64,000 bases of DNA from Jeotgalicoccus aerolatus (GCF_014635205.1 NZ_BMCN01000001.1:744001-808000); one strand, 5' to 3'; shown: positions 16,517-28,152, counted from the stretch's first letter. Translations and numbers: made by a program. Notes: generated from the sequence alone by a model not told the origin.

Positions 16517-17703
16517 CAGTCCATCACCTTACCGGCAATGACTGCTGCAATTTCTTCGGCCAGCGCTGTCTTAGGCATTTTAGCCAACGGTATTTTTTCG
16601 CCGTCCTTAAACAGCATCGTAACTTCATTATCGTCACTGTTCATACCGATGGATGTGTCGGAAACATCATTCATAATAATCACATCAGCTTTTTTAGCTT
16701 GAAGTTTACCCAGTGCATAGTTTTCTACATCTTCGGTTTCTGCTGCAAAACCAATGACATACATGCCGTCGCTGTGATGGCCGGCATATTTTAAGATATC
16801 TTCGGTTTCAGTCAGTTCAATCACCGGCGGGCTGCCGGCTTTCTTTTTAATTTTCTGTCCGCTTTTTTCTTTTACTGTAAAGTCGGACACTGCTGCTGTG
16901 AATATGCCGATGTCAGCATCCAAGTGATTTTTCACTGCTTCGAACATTTCTGCAGTCGATTCAACATCGATGACCGCAGAAACGTTAGGTGCTTGAATAC
17001 TGACCGGACCACTGACGAGTATAACCTCAGCACCGCGGCGGCTGAAACTGTCTGCGATGCTGTAGCCCATTTTCCCGCTCGAAAAATTAGAAAGGTAGCG
17101 GATCGGATCCAGACGTTCTCTCGTCGGCCCAGCTGTAACAAGCACTTTTTTACCTTTTAAATCCTGCTTCCGATTCAGCATACTGTTAATTTTCTTCATA
17201 ATATCAGGCACTGATGCCAAACGGCCTTTAGCATTATAACCGCAGGCAAGAAAACCCGTTTCCGAGTCGATAAATTCTACACCCTGGCTGCGGAGTTTAT
17301 CGATATTTTCTTGAACGGACGGCTGTCGGAGCATATGCACATTCATTGCCGGCGCCATTAATACAGGTTTCGTATTGGCTGCGAGCACGTTCAGCAGCAT
17401 ATTATCGTATATGCCATTGGCGAATTTGCTGATTGTATTGGCTGTAACCGGCACAACTGCAATAATATCTGCCCATTCCCCTATATTAATATGCGCAATA
17501 TGACTAGGATCTTCTTCTAGAAATGTATTAGTGTAGACGTGGTTTCTGCTGATAGCCTGAAAAGCAAGCGGCGTCACAAATTCCGTTGTATTGTCAGTCA
17601 GCACGACGCGGACTGCATGTCCGGACTGGATAAGTTTACTCGTTAAATCAATCGCTTTGTAGCTTGCGATTCCCCCTGTAACACCGAGGACAATATTTGC
17701 CAA
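16516..17703 (-). CDS. coaBC: Bifunctional phosphopantothenoylcysteine decarboxylase/synthetase
   Basis: Makes 4'-phosphopantetheine in coenzyme A synthesis. The N-terminal CoaC flavoprotein domain (about 1-180) has GVTGGIASYKA, catalytic His in SHIAHINIGEW, PAMNVHM, and the Cys loop LACGYNAKGRLA. The C-terminal CoaB synthetase domain (about 185-395) has VTAGPTRERLDPIR and FAAETED. I start it at TTG 17703 (frame LANIVLGVTGG, 395 aa), since AAAGAGGTGATTAA precedes that codon; the longer frame begins inside the upstream terminator. It overlaps priA by one base. Confidence 0.93.
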   Translation of the reverse strand: MANIVLGVTGGIASYKAIDLTSKLIQSGHAVRVVLTDNTTEFVTPLAFQAISRNHVYTNTFLEEDPSHIAHINIGEWADIIAVVPVTANTISKFANGIYDNMLLNVLAANTKPVLMAPAMNVHMLRQPSVQENIDKLRSQGVEFIDSETGFLACGYNAKGRLASVPDIMKKINSMLNRKQDLKGKKVLVTAGPTRERLDPIRYLSNFSSGKMGYSIADSFSRRGAEVILVSGPVSIQAPNVSAVIDVESTAEMFEAVKNHLDADIGIFTAAVSDFTVKEKSGQKIKKKAGSPPVIELTETEDILKYAGHHSDGMYVIGFAAETEDVENYALGKLQAKKADVIIMNDVSDTSIGMNSDDNEVTMLFKDGEKIPLAKMPKTALAEEIAAVIAGKVMD

Positions 17704-17718
17704 ATTAATCACCTCTTT

Positions 17719-17745
17719 AAAAAAAGCTGACAATTTCTTGTCAGC
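17719..17745 (-). terminator. Intrinsic terminator between rpoZ and coaBC
   Basis: Minus strand: 8-bp stem GCTGACAA/TTGTCAGC with a GAAA tetraloop and seven T. It splits gmk-rpoZ from coaBC-priA. Partial read-through is likely, as no clear coaBC promoter is visible in the 57-bp gap. Confidence 0.82.
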
Positions 17746-17760
17746 ATAATTATATCTCTT

Positions 17761-17954
17761 TTATTTGTGTACAGTCACTTTTCCGGCTGCAATCTCTTCA
17801 AGAGAATAGCCGACATTTGTTTTAGAACGGTATGAATCGAGAACTAATCCTTCAGGGTTTTCCTGTAATTGTCTCGCACGTTTCGCTGCCATTGTTACGA
17901 CAAGATATTTAGAATCTACATTCTTTTTAAGTTCATGACCTGCTGGGTATAACA

Positions 17955-17955
<1 letters not shown>
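17761..17955 (-). CDS. rpoZ: RNA polymerase omega subunit
   Basis: Small subunit that helps fold and stabilise the beta' subunit of RNA polymerase. 64 aa. The sequence matches the family: VDSKYLVVTMAAKRARQLQ, then SNVGYSLEEIA-type C-terminus (here TNVGYSLEEIAAGKV). The start overlaps the gmk stop by one base (TAATG). The order gmk-rpoZ-coaBC is conserved in Firmicutes. It is short compared with about 70 aa elsewhere but complete. Confidence 0.95.
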
Positions 17956-18602
<647 letters not shown>

Positions 18603-18650
18603 TTACTTCTTAATGTATCACAGATCAAGCAAAATTTCATCAATTAAAGC

Positions 18651-18679
18651 GGACAATAAAGAGACATTCATGATAAAAT
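18651..18679 (+). promoter_or_regulatory. Candidate rqcH promoter with extended -10
   Basis: TGATAAAAT gives an extended -10 (TAAAAT at 18674-18679). The -35 is poor (GGACAA at 18651-18656, 17-nt spacer). It is 31 bp before the rqcH start. Confidence 0.45.
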
Positions 18680-18709
18680 AACAGTTAATCATTTTGAGGA
18701 GGATTCGCC

Positions 18710-20410
18710 ATGGCTTTTGACGGAAATTTTACACACGCACTTGTAGAAGAACTGGGATTTTTAGTGCGCGGTAAAATAAATAAAATTCAACAGATGGACA
18801 ATTCATCTCTTCTTTTTAAAATGCGTGCCGGTGGGAAAAATCATCAGCTCTTATTAAGCAGCCATCCGATGTATGCCCGCTTTCATATCACAGAGCAAAA
18901 ATATGAGTTTCCATTTGAACCGCCGATGTTTTCACGTATCTTAAGAAAACATATCGAAGGCGGTATTATTACTGACATTAAACAGCTTGGCAATGACCGC
19001 CAGGTGCATATTCATATACGTGCGATAAACGATATCGGTGATGATATTGAACGCATACTCATATTAGAAATTATGGGCCGCCATTCAAATATTATTTTAA
19101 CAGATACCGCTTATAAAATTATCGACAGCATTAAACATCTGACACCAAATAATAATGTCAGAACGATTATGCCGGGCTTTACTTATGAAAACCCGCCGAC
19201 AGATAAAAAACTGAATCCGAGAACTGAAGAATTGAACGAACTGCCGAAGTTTATCGATTTCAATTCGGGTAAATTAAAGCGCCAGATTTTAAAAAATATC
19301 GAGGGCTTCAGTCCGATTTTCATAGATGAAGTAGAATCCCGGGTTAAATATTTCAATACTGATAATATCGTGCCGGCGATTAAAGAAACGCTCGACGCAT
19401 CAAAAAATATTCAGCCTGTGTACTATAATCTTAAAAAGCCGATCTTTTACTTTACACCGCTGACCCACTTAGGTGAACCCGATAAAGTATTCAGCAGTTT
19501 AAGCGAATTGCTCGACGACTATTATCACCGCCGCTATCAGATAAGTTTAATCCGCCAGAAATCATCGGATTATTTGCAGGTAATTGAACGCGAACACGAG
19601 AAAGTTATTCGTAAAATTACTAATCTGGAACACGATTTAGAAGAAGCTGCTGAAAAAGATAAATATCAAAAATACGGGGAATTAATTACTGCTTATATGC
19701 ACAGCATTAACAAATATCAGAATTCTGCAGTGGTGATGGATTACTATACAAATCAAGAAATAGAAATTCCATTAGACCCCCAGCTCTCTCCAGCAGAAAA
19801 TGCCCAGCGTTATTATAATAAGTATAATAAGCTTAAAAATCGTGAAAAAGTAGCCAGAGAGCAGCTCCGACTTGCACATATGGATGTAGAATATTTCAGT
19901 AATCTGCTCCACCAGATGGAAAATATTACGACACGTGATGAAGTCGAAGAAGTCCGGCAGGAACTAATCGAGCAGAAGATCATTAAAGAAAGAAACCGCG
20001 GCAAGAAGAAAAAGAAAGTCAATAAAATTAAGCTGCACGAATTTAAAACGACCAGCGGACTGCCAGTATTTGTCGGTAAAAATAATAAACAGAATGATTA
20101 TTTAACCAATAGAAAAGCACAGAATAATCATCTGTGGTTCCATACGAAAGACATACCGGGATCACACGTCGTTATCGCACATAACTCCAGTGAAGTTTCA
20201 GAAGAAGATATTTTAGAAGCGGCCATGCTCGCTGCCTTCCATTCAAAGGCCGGCCAATCAGCCGGTGTACCGGTGGATTATACTGAAATTAAACACGTTA
20301 AAAATATTCCAGGCACCAAACCCGGCTTTGTCACATACAGCGAACAATCAACTGTCCTAGTTGACCCCAATGCAGACAAAGTTGAAGAGATGAAAAACGA
20401 AAATGAATAA
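18710..20410 (+). CDS. rqcH: Ribosome quality-control protein RqcH (NFACT/FbpA family)
   Basis: NFACT-family protein, known in Bacillus as RqcH, which adds alanine tails to stalled peptides on split 50S subunits. Staphylococcal homologues were once named fibronectin-binding protein. The NFACT-N domain holds the essential Asp-Arg pair at 96-97 (LGNDRQVHIH). A long coiled-coil middle region (about 280-430, e.g. EREHEKVIRKITNLEHDLEEA in parts) and a basic NFACT-R domain (about 450-540, WFHTKDIPGSHVVI) follow. 566 aa; ATG behind TGAGGAGGATTCGCC. Monocistronic, with a strong terminator. Confidence 0.93.
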   Translation: MAFDGNFTHALVEELGFLVRGKINKIQQMDNSSLLFKMRAGGKNHQLLLSSHPMYARFHITEQKYEFPFEPPMFSRILRKHIEGGIITDIKQLGNDRQVHIHIRAINDIGDDIERILILEIMGRHSNIILTDTAYKIIDSIKHLTPNNNVRTIMPGFTYENPPTDKKLNPRTEELNELPKFIDFNSGKLKRQILKNIEGFSPIFIDEVESRVKYFNTDNIVPAIKETLDASKNIQPVYYNLKKPIFYFTPLTHLGEPDKVFSSLSELLDDYYHRRYQISLIRQKSSDYLQVIEREHEKVIRKITNLEHDLEEAAEKDKYQKYGELITAYMHSINKYQNSAVVMDYYTNQEIEIPLDPQLSPAENAQRYYNKYNKLKNREKVAREQLRLAHMDVEYFSNLLHQMENITTRDEVEEVRQELIEQKIIKERNRGKKKKKVNKIKLHEFKTTSGLPVFVGKNNKQNDYLTNRKAQNNHLWFHTKDIPGSHVVIAHNSSEVSEEDILEAAMLAAFHSKAGQSAGVPVDYTEIKHVKNIPGTKPGFVTYSEQSTVLVDPNADKVEEMKNENE

Positions 20411-20422
20411 AATTATATGAGA

Positions 20423-20449
20423 AAAGCGCCGGATTCCCGGCGCTTTTTT
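20423..20449 (+). terminator. Intrinsic terminator after rqcH
   Basis: Perfect 10-bp GC-rich stem (20423-20432 with 20437-20446), ATTC loop, T run. Confidence 0.92.
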
Positions 20450-20477
20450 GTTTGATTACTTTGTTTGGCGCAGTGCG

Positions 20478-20887
20478 GCCGCTTGTGATTCGCTCATGCG
20501 GACGCAAACTAATTATCAGCCGCTTGTGATTCTCTCATGCGGCCGCAAACTGATTATCAACCGCTTGTGGCCCCCTCATGCGGCCGCAAACGGATTATCA
20601 ACCGCTTGTGACCTACTCATGCGGCCGCAAACTAATTATCAACCGCTTGTGATTCGCTCATGCGGACGCAAACTGATTATCAACCGCTTGTGGCCCGCTC
20701 ATGCGGCCGCAAACTGATTATCAACCGCTTGTGGCCCCCTCATGCGGACGCAAACTGATTATCAACCGCTTGTGGCCCGCTCATGCGGACGCAAACTGAT
20801 TATCAACCGCTTGTGGCCCGCTCATGCGGCCGCAAACTGATTATCAACCGCTTGTGACTCGCTCTTACGGTCGCAAACTAATTATTA
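20478..20887. repeat. Ten tandem 41-bp direct repeats
   Basis: Ten head-to-tail units of exactly 41 bp: 20478, 20519, 20560, 20601, 20642, 20683, 20724, 20765, 20806 and 20847 are the unit starts. Each unit reads (A/G)CCGCTTGTG, then six variable bases, then CTCATGCGG(C/A)CGC, then AAACT(A/G)ATTATCA. Exceptions: unit 3 has CGG in place of CTG, and unit 10 is degenerate (CTCTTACGGTCGC and ATTATTA). Each unit holds a palindrome TGCGGCCGCA (or the A variant) and a near-palindrome TGATTATCA. It fills most of the 500-bp gap between the convergent rqcH and pyrE genes. Units have no spacers between them. Function unknown. Confidence 0.95.
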
Positions 20888-20910
20888 ACCAACCCCAAAT
20901 CCACACAAAA

Positions 20911-21516
20911 TCATAGTCCGTCTCTAAATTCCCGGACTTCCCCAGCGCTTTTAGTATCCAGCGCGCCCCTGCTTTCAACAACTTCAAGGAGCGTGTCTAA
21001 ATCACATAATACTTTGTACGGACAGCCGGCCGTCTGGAATTTATCGTCTGCGCCTTTAATCCCGTATGAAAATATGGCAATGACTCCGATAACTTCGGCG
21101 CCGTCCGCCCGGAGGGTTTCGACCGCGTTCAGGCTGGACCCGCCGGTTGAAATTAAATCTTCTACAACAATGACTTTTTTACCGTCTACTGCAGCGCCTT
21201 CGATTTGGCGCGCCGTCCCGTGGCCTTTTTTACTGCCTCTGACATAAGCTGACGGCTTATTCAGACGGTCTGCAATCAATGTCGCATGTGGGATCCCGGC
21301 AGTCGCAGTGCCGACAATGACATCTGCCTCACCGAATGAGCTGACTTCATCGATTAACAATTGAATTACTTTTCGGTGGGCTTCGACGTTGCCAAGTATT
21401 TGTCTGTTATCGCAATATATTGGTGATTTTATCCCGCTTGCCCATGTGAATGGTGCTTTAGGTGACAGTTTCACAGCATCGATATCGAGCAGAATTTCTG
21501 CAACTGAAGTATGCAT
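20911..21516 (-). CDS. pyrE: Orotate phosphoribosyltransferase
   Basis: Joins orotate and PRPP to give OMP. The PRPP-binding loop VVEDLISTGGSSLNAV is clear (about 115-130), and GIKSPIYCDNR near residue 28 is typical. I start at ATG 21516 (MHTSVAEILL, 201 aa) behind GGGAGGGAG; an upstream extension runs into pyrF. Last gene of the pyr operon, one base after the pyrF stop. No clear hairpin terminator follows; the repeat array lies beyond. Confidence 0.96.
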   Translation of the reverse strand: MHTSVAEILLDIDAVKLSPKAPFTWASGIKSPIYCDNRQILGNVEAHRKVIQLLIDEVSSFGEADVIVGTATAGIPHATLIADRLNKPSAYVRGSKKGHGTARQIEGAAVDGKKVIVVEDLISTGGSSLNAVETLRADGAEVIGVIAIFSYGIKGADDKFQTAGCPYKVLCDLDTLLEVVESRGALDTKSAGEVREFRDGL

Positions 21517-21517
21517 A

Positions 21518-22213
21518 TTATTCTCCCTCCCATAATCGTTTAATTTCAGCGTAGGCTGCCGGCGGATTTTCATGCTGAGTAATCGGACGGCCGACGACGA
21601 TATAGTCGGAACCTAGCAGTCTTGCTTTTTCAGGTGTTACGACGCGCACCTGATCGTTCGTTTTATTATTTTGAAGTCGAATACCCGGCGTTACCGTTAA
21701 AAAATCAGCCGAGATTTCGTTATGAATCATTCTGCTTTCTAGCGGTGATGATACTACGCCGTCAAGTCCAGCCTTATACGCGAGTGATGCATAGTGCAGC
21801 ACACTGTCTGTTAGGGAGAGTGATGTCTGCTGTTCACGCTGCATAGTTTTCTCATCCGTACTCGTCAATTGTGTCACAGCAATAATTTTACCGTTTTGAT
21901 TTTCTTTTCTAAAAGCTGCAGCGCCGCGTTGCATCATATCAAAACCGCCTGCTGCATGGACGTTTACCATATCCACATTAAGTTTGCCGAGTACCGACAT
22001 CGTCCGCTCTACAGTGGTCGGAATATCGTGCAGTTTTAAGTCTAAAAAGACATCGTGACCATAGGCTTTTATCACGTCGATAATTGCCGGTCCGCTTTGC
22101 ATATATAACTCCATCCCCACTTTAACGTAGAGTGTTTCATCGAAGCCGGCGAGAAATTCTTTCGCCGCTTCATATGTACTGAAATCTAAAGCAATAATCG
22201 GTTTCGCTGTCAT
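21518..22213 (-). CDS. pyrF: Orotidine 5'-phosphate decarboxylase
   Basis: Decarboxylates OMP to UMP, the last step of the pathway. TIM barrel of 231 aa. Catalytic Lys-Asp motif FLDLKLHDIPTTV (about 57-69), IALDFSTYEAA at the N-terminus, and the phosphate loop IVVGRPITQ near the end. Start ATG behind TTAGGAGGATTTTTAAA. In the pyr operon between pyrD and pyrE. Confidence 0.96.
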   Translation of the reverse strand: MTAKPIIALDFSTYEAAKEFLAGFDETLYVKVGMELYMQSGPAIIDVIKAYGHDVFLDLKLHDIPTTVERTMSVLGKLNVDMVNVHAAGGFDMMQRGAAAFRKENQNGKIIAVTQLTSTDEKTMQREQQTSLSLTDSVLHYASLAYKAGLDGVVSSPLESRMIHNEISADFLTVTPGIRLQNNKTNDQVRVVTPEKARLLGSDYIVVGRPITQHENPPAAYAEIKRLWEGE

Positions 22214-22234
22214 TTTAAAAATCCTCCTAATGTG

Positions 22235-23901
<1,667 letters not shown>

Positions 23902-23918
23902 ATCAACACTCCTGTCTT

Positions 23919-25181
23919 TTACTTATTATCGTATACGATTTTTCCGTCAGCGATTGTCATCACAATGTCGCTCGTCAGATTTATACCGTGAAATGGTGTA
24001 TTTTTGGCTTTAGAGACAAATTCATTTTTATCGAGTTTATATTCTCTATTTAAATCTATCAGTGTCAGGTCTGCCGGCTTGTTCGCTTCTATCGTGCCGC
24101 TGTTCAGTCCAAATACTGCACTCGGTTTTATTGTCATCCAGTCAATCAGCTGCTGCAGTGTAAAGACACCTGTCTTCACTAATTTTGTATAAAGTAATTG
24201 GAATGCATTTTCAATACCGACAATGCCAAATGGTGCAGTTTCAATCCCCGCTGCTTTTTCATCTTCATGATGCGGTGCGTGGTCTGTCGCGATAAAATCC
24301 AGTGTCCCATCTAGCAGTCCCGCAATCAGTGCCTCTCTGTCATCTGAACCTCTTAAAGGCGGATTCATTTTAAAATTCGGATCTTTCTCAGTAATATCAT
24401 TCTCATCGAGAACAAGATGATGCGGTGTGACTTCGGCTGTCACTTTAATACCAGCGCGTTTGGCATCTCTGATGACGCGTACACTTTCTTTAGTTGAAAC
24501 GTGACAGACATGATAATGACATCCTGCTGCTTCAGCGAGCAGTACATCTCTCGCAATTTGTGTCGACTCTGTAATTGCCGGTATCCCTTTGACACCCAGT
24601 TTTTCACTCGTTTTACCTTCGTGTATCGCACCGCCGTAAATCAATGTGTTCTCTTCTGTATGCGCCACGATTGCCATATCAATTTTAGCAGCCTGCTGCA
24701 TAGCACGGTACATCATATCTGCACTTTGAACACCGACACCATCGTCGGTAAAGGCAAATGCACCGCCTTGTTTCAAGCTGTTAAAATCGACGAGCGTTTC
24801 ACCTTTTAATCCTGTTGTAATCGACACGTAAGGTAATACTTTGATCACTGCATCCTTTTCAATGCGGCTGTTCAAATCATTCAGTCTTTCTGCAGTATCG
24901 ATAATCGGCTGGGTATTCGGCATCGGACAGATTGTCGTAAATCCGCCGCGGGCTGCAGCCTTAGTTCCGGATTCAATTGTTTCCTTGTGTTCAAAACCAG
25001 GTTCTCTTAAATGGACGTGAACATCAACCAGACCCGGTGTTAATAGTAAACCGCTGCAGTCTATAACTTCTGCATCAGCCGAAAGATTTTTGCCCGTTTC
25101 TTTTATTTTACCGTCCTCTATTAGAACATCGATTATTTCTTCTTTATTATTGTGTAACAGCGTAGCGTTTTTCAAAAGCAT
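23919..25181 (-). CDS. pyrC: Dihydroorotase
   Basis: Zinc amidohydrolase that cyclises carbamoyl-aspartate to dihydroorotate. Metal-binding [15 protein letters not shown] (about 53-67), carboxylated-Lys region, [11 protein letters not shown], and the catalytic [12 protein letters not shown] (about 302-313). 420 aa, class I type. The start overlaps the end of pyrB by 35 bp and has its own AAGGGAG site inside pyrB. Confidence 0.96.
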   Translation of the reverse strand: MLLKNATLLHNNKEEIIDVLIEDGKIKETGKNLSADAEVIDCSGLLLTPGLVDVHVHLREPGFEHKETIESGTKAAARGGFTTICPMPNTQPIIDTAERLNDLNSRIEKDAVIKVLPYVSITTGLKGETLVDFNSLKQGGAFAFTDDGVGVQSADMMYRAMQQAAKIDMAIVAHTEENTLIYGGAIHEGKTSEKLGVKGIPAITESTQIARDVLLAEAAGCHYHVCHVSTKESVRVIRDAKRAGIKVTAEVTPHHLVLDENDITEKDPNFKMNPPLRGSDDREALIAGLLDGTLDFIATDHAPHHEDEKAAGIETAPFGIVGIENAFQLLYTKLVKTGVFTLQQLIDWMTIKPSAVFGLNSGTIEANKPADLTLIDLNREYKLDKNEFVSKAKNTPFHGINLTSDIVMTIADGKIVYDNK

Positions 25182-26070
25182 TGGTCTTGCTCCCTTCTCC
25201 GTCTAATACTGACTCTAATATACTCATGCGCATAAAGACACCGTTCGTCATCTGTTCAAAAATAACACTCTTGTCACCTTCTACGACCTCATCTGTAATT
25301 TCTACGCCGCGGTTTATCGGCGCCGGGTGCATAATCAGTGCATGGTCTTTCATCTTGTTCATACGTTTCGTGTTCATGCCGAATTGCTGATTATACTCTT
25401 CTTTGGCCATGTTGTTATAAGCATCATGACGTTCGTGCTGAACGCGCAGAAGCATAACGACATCGCAGCTTTCTACTGCCTGATCAATTGTAATTTGCGG
25501 GATATTCAATGCATCATCCTGCAGTTCAGGCGGACCAGAGAAGTAGACTTCTGCTCCCATTTTAGTCAAAGCCTGGGCATTGCTTTTAGCGACTCTTGAA
25601 TGTTTAATATCCCCGACAATTGCGATTTTCAATCCGCATAATTGTCCTAAATGCTCATAGATTGTCATCATATCAAGGAGGGATTGTGTCGGATGTGAGC
25701 CGCTGCCGTCACCGCCATTTATTACAGGTATATTCAAATTGCCGAGCGTCTCATAGTACTTATTATCCGGATGTCTGATTACAAGTGCATCTGCACCGAT
25801 TGCTTCAAGTGTTTTACACGTATCGTAAAGAGATTCTCCTTTAGAAACTGAACTCGTTGAAACATCGAAAGGCAGGCGTTCAACATTCAAATTTTTCTCG
25901 GCCATTTCGAAGCTCAGCTTAGTACGCGTCGAGTTCTCATAAAATAAGTTAACAACAGTTTTATCGTTTAATTTCATTACTGTTCTGCCGTGTTTTATGT
26001 CGATTGCTCTCGTAATTAATGCTTCGATTTCCTTCGGGCTCACATGTTCCATGGATAATAAGTTTTTCAT
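25147..26070 (-). CDS. pyrB: Aspartate carbamoyltransferase catalytic subunit
   Basis: Condenses carbamoyl phosphate with aspartate, the first committed step. Carbamoyl phosphate motif [15 protein letters not shown] (about 49-63), [12 protein letters not shown] (about 126-137) and the aspartate loop [12 protein letters not shown]. 307 aa. No pyrI regulatory gene is near, as in other Firmicutes. The start abuts the stop of pyrP with no gap. Confidence 0.96.
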   Translation of the reverse strand: MKNLLSMEHVSPKEIEALITRAIDIKHGRTVMKLNDKTVVNLFYENSTRTKLSFEMAEKNLNVERLPFDVSTSSVSKGESLYDTCKTLEAIGADALVIRHPDNKYYETLGNLNIPVINGGDGSGSHPTQSLLDMMTIYEHLGQLCGLKIAIVGDIKHSRVAKSNAQALTKMGAEVYFSGPPELQDDALNIPQITIDQAVESCDVVMLLRVQHERHDAYNNMAKEEYNQQFGMNTKRMNKMKDHALIMHPAPINRGVEITDEVVEGDKSVIFEQMTNGVFMRMSILESVLDGEGSKTNAFEKRYAVTQ

Positions 26071-27378
26071 TCAGTTCCTCTCCTTTTTAGGTAAAATCAA
26101 ATTGAGAATAATTCCTGCAACTGCAGCGAGGGCCATTCCTTCGAGATTGAACGGGATGTTGCCGATAGTAAAGTCCAGGTGTGCCTTGCCGATACCGATG
26201 ACCAGAATGACTGAGGCAATCACCAGATTTCGTTTATTATCAAAGTCAATTTTTGCGTCGACCAGCATACGCAGTCCGCTGGCAGCAATAATACCGAACA
26301 GCAGTATGGACACTCCTCCCATAACCGGTGAAGGGATACTTTGGACGACTGCTGTAAACTTGCCGACAAAACCGAGAATGACAGCCAGTATTGCGGCTCC
26401 GCCGATCACCCAAATACTGAATATCCGAGTGATTGCAAGGACCCCGATATTTTCACCGTAAGTCGTTGTCGGCGGTCCGCCAATCGTGCTTGAAAACATC
26501 GTTGCCACTCCGTCACCGATTATCGAACGGTGCAGTCCGGGCTTTTTAAAGAAATCCCGGCCGACAATTTTATTGATGACCAGCTGATGCCCGATATGTT
26601 CCGATATCGTGACAAAGACAATTGGCAGCATCACCATGAACAAGCCGAGATTCATCGTTGGTGTGTAATCCTGATAAGGGATGTAAAGTTCCGGCATGGC
26701 CAGCCAGCTTGTGTTCTTAATCGGCTCAAGGTCAACAATGCCGAACAACAAGGCTGTAATATAACCGCCGATGATACCGATTAAGATCGGGATGAGACCG
26801 AGCACACCTTTTAAGAAGACCGAGGCCAGTATGGTGATAGTCAGTGTAATCAGAGCAACAATGATATAAGTCATGCTGTAGCCTTCCTGGTTGCCTGAGT
26901 CCGTATACATCGCCATATCTACTGCTACTGGTGCAAGACCGAGACCAATCACCATAATGACCGGACCAACGACAATCGGCGGCAGCAGACCAATCAGCCA
27001 GTTAGAACCGGCCAGTCTAATGACCAGTCCGATAATGACGTAGAGTATGCCGGAGAAAAAGAGTGCTGTCAGCACTTCACCGAGTGAATTCGCACCGAGT
27101 GCGATAGTGATCGGTAAAATAAATGCAAAGCTTGATCCAAGATAGGCTGGAATCTGTCCTTTAGTAATTAAAATATAGAGCAAGGTGCCGATTCCGCTGG
27201 CAATCAGTGCTGCACTTACAGGAAGTCCGGTTAAAAAAGGCACCAGCACTGTCGCACCAAACATTGCAAACAGATGCTGAGAACTTAAGAGCAGACCCTG
27301 AAAAAATTTCGGTCTCTCATGTACATCGAGCTCCGGTTCCACCGTACGCTCGTATATTTCATCTTCAAACTTCGCCAT
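26071..27378 (-). CDS. pyrP: Uracil permease
   Basis: Uracil:proton symporter of the NCS2 (UraA) family in the cell membrane. 435 aa with about 14 hydrophobic segments. Family motifs include SSQHLFAMFGATVLVPFLTG near the N-terminus and GGPPTTTYGENIGVLAITR (about 295-313), which line the substrate site. Its place between pyrR and pyrB is the Bacillus order. The 18-bp pyrR-pyrP gap leaves no room for the second attenuator found in B. subtilis. Confidence 0.95.
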   Translation of the reverse strand: MAKFEDEIYERTVEPELDVHERPKFFQGLLLSSQHLFAMFGATVLVPFLTGLPVSAALIASGIGTLLYILITKGQIPAYLGSSFAFILPITIALGANSLGEVLTALFFSGILYVIIGLVIRLAGSNWLIGLLPPIVVGPVIMVIGLGLAPVAVDMAMYTDSGNQEGYSMTYIIVALITLTITILASVFLKGVLGLIPILIGIIGGYITALLFGIVDLEPIKNTSWLAMPELYIPYQDYTPTMNLGLFMVMLPIVFVTISEHIGHQLVINKIVGRDFFKKPGLHRSIIGDGVATMFSSTIGGPPTTTYGENIGVLAITRIFSIWVIGGAAILAVILGFVGKFTAVVQSIPSPVMGGVSILLFGIIAASGLRMLVDAKIDFDNKRNLVIASVILVIGIGKAHLDFTIGNIPFNLEGMALAAVAGIILNLILPKKERN

Positions 27379-27396
27379 GTTACAGTCCCCTTTTTC

Positions 27397-27918
27397 TTAA
27401 AGTATTGTGACGCTGGATTCCTGATCGACTTCTTCTACTTTGACTGAAACTTTTTCTGATTTAGATGTTGGGATGTTTTTACCGATGTAATCGGGTCTGA
27501 TCGGCAGTTCTCTGTGTCCTCTGTCGACTAAAATTGCCAGTGATATCATCGTCGGTCTTGCTGTATTTAAGATGGCATCGATTGCTGCTCTGATTGTGCG
27601 TCCTGTCTCCAGCACATCGTCGACGATGACGACACTTTTATCACTAAAGTCCGTATCGACGACGACTGCGTTTTCTGTATTAACATCTTCCGGCCGGTCA
27701 TCGCGAAAGCCGCTAATGTCGATTGTACCTGTCGGTAATGTTATCCCTTCAATTTCAGCAATTTTTTCCTGAATTCTCTTCGCCAGATGCTCACCTCTCG
27801 TCTTAATGCCAAGCAGTACTATGTTTTCGCTGCCTTTATGTTTTTCTAAAATTTCATGAGTCATGCGTGTCACCGCTCTTTTGATTTGTGCATTGTCCAT
27901 AATTATTTTTGCTGGCAT
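27397..27918 (-). CDS. pyrR: PyrR: pyrimidine operon attenuation protein / uracil phosphoribosyltransferase
   Basis: UMP-dependent RNA-binding regulator of the pyr operon with weak uracil phosphoribosyltransferase activity. PRPP loop [17 protein letters not shown] (about 93-109), basic N-terminal [11 protein letters not shown], and the [16 protein letters not shown] segment typical of PyrR. 173 aa. Start ATG behind ATGGAGGAAGAATA. The leader ahead of it carries its target site and a terminator. Confidence 0.97.
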   Translation of the reverse strand: MPAKIIMDNAQIKRAVTRMTHEILEKHKGSENIVLLGIKTRGEHLAKRIQEKIAEIEGITLPTGTIDISGFRDDRPEDVNTENAVVVDTDFSDKSVVIVDDVLETGRTIRAAIDAILNTARPTMISLAILVDRGHRELPIRPDYIGKNIPTSKSEKVSVKVEEVDQESSVTIL

Positions 27919-27941
27919 TATTCTTCCTCCATTTTTTTCAT

Positions 27942-27974
27942 AAAAAAAATACTCATGTCAGAAGACATGAGTAT
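27942..27974 (-). terminator. Attenuator terminator of the pyr operon
   Basis: Minus strand: perfect 11-bp stem ATACTCATGTC/GACATGAGTAT around a 4-nt loop, then a run of eight T, 24 bp before the pyrR start. Its position after the PyrR site makes it the regulated terminator. Confidence 0.92.
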
Positions 27975-28053
27975 AGAAACTATCCTATATTTTGCACACA
28001 GAATTTTAACGCAAACTGCCCATTTCGGCCCAGCTCGCTATTCTGTATGCGGT

Positions 28054-28080
28054 TCACGTCTTCTCAGCCTCACAGGACTA
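28054..28080 (-). promoter_or_regulatory. PyrR-binding loop (anti-antiterminator) in the pyr leader
   Basis: Minus-strand RNA AGTCCTGTGAGGCTGAGAAG matches the conserved PyrR recognition loop known from Bacillus. UMP-bound PyrR would stabilise this hairpin, block the antiterminator and let the terminator at 27942-27974 form. Confidence 0.88.
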
Positions 28081-28115
28081 AAATTTAAAGACTTCGTATT
28101 CAATTGATTGGAATT

Positions 28116-28144
28116 ATCATACCAATCCGCACATTTTAAGTCAA
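28116..28144 (-). promoter_or_regulatory. Promoter of the pyr operon
   Basis: Minus strand: TTGACT (28139-28144), 17-nt spacer, TATGAT (28116-28121). It gives a leader of roughly 190 nt before pyrR. It starts 8 bp or less after the rluD stop. Confidence 0.75.
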
Positions 28145-28152
28145 GCTGTTTA

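Noticed and set aside
20448-20717. 89-codon open frame through the 41-bp repeats
   Set aside because: Its stop-free frame follows from the repeat sequence; the unit length is not a multiple of three, there is no ribosome site, and the peptide has no sensible composition.
20478-20887. CRISPR array
   Set aside because: Units are contiguous 41-bp tandem copies without unique spacers, and no cas genes are nearby.
27919-28152. Small gene in the pyrR leader
   Set aside because: The region is fully explained by the promoter, PyrR loop and terminator.
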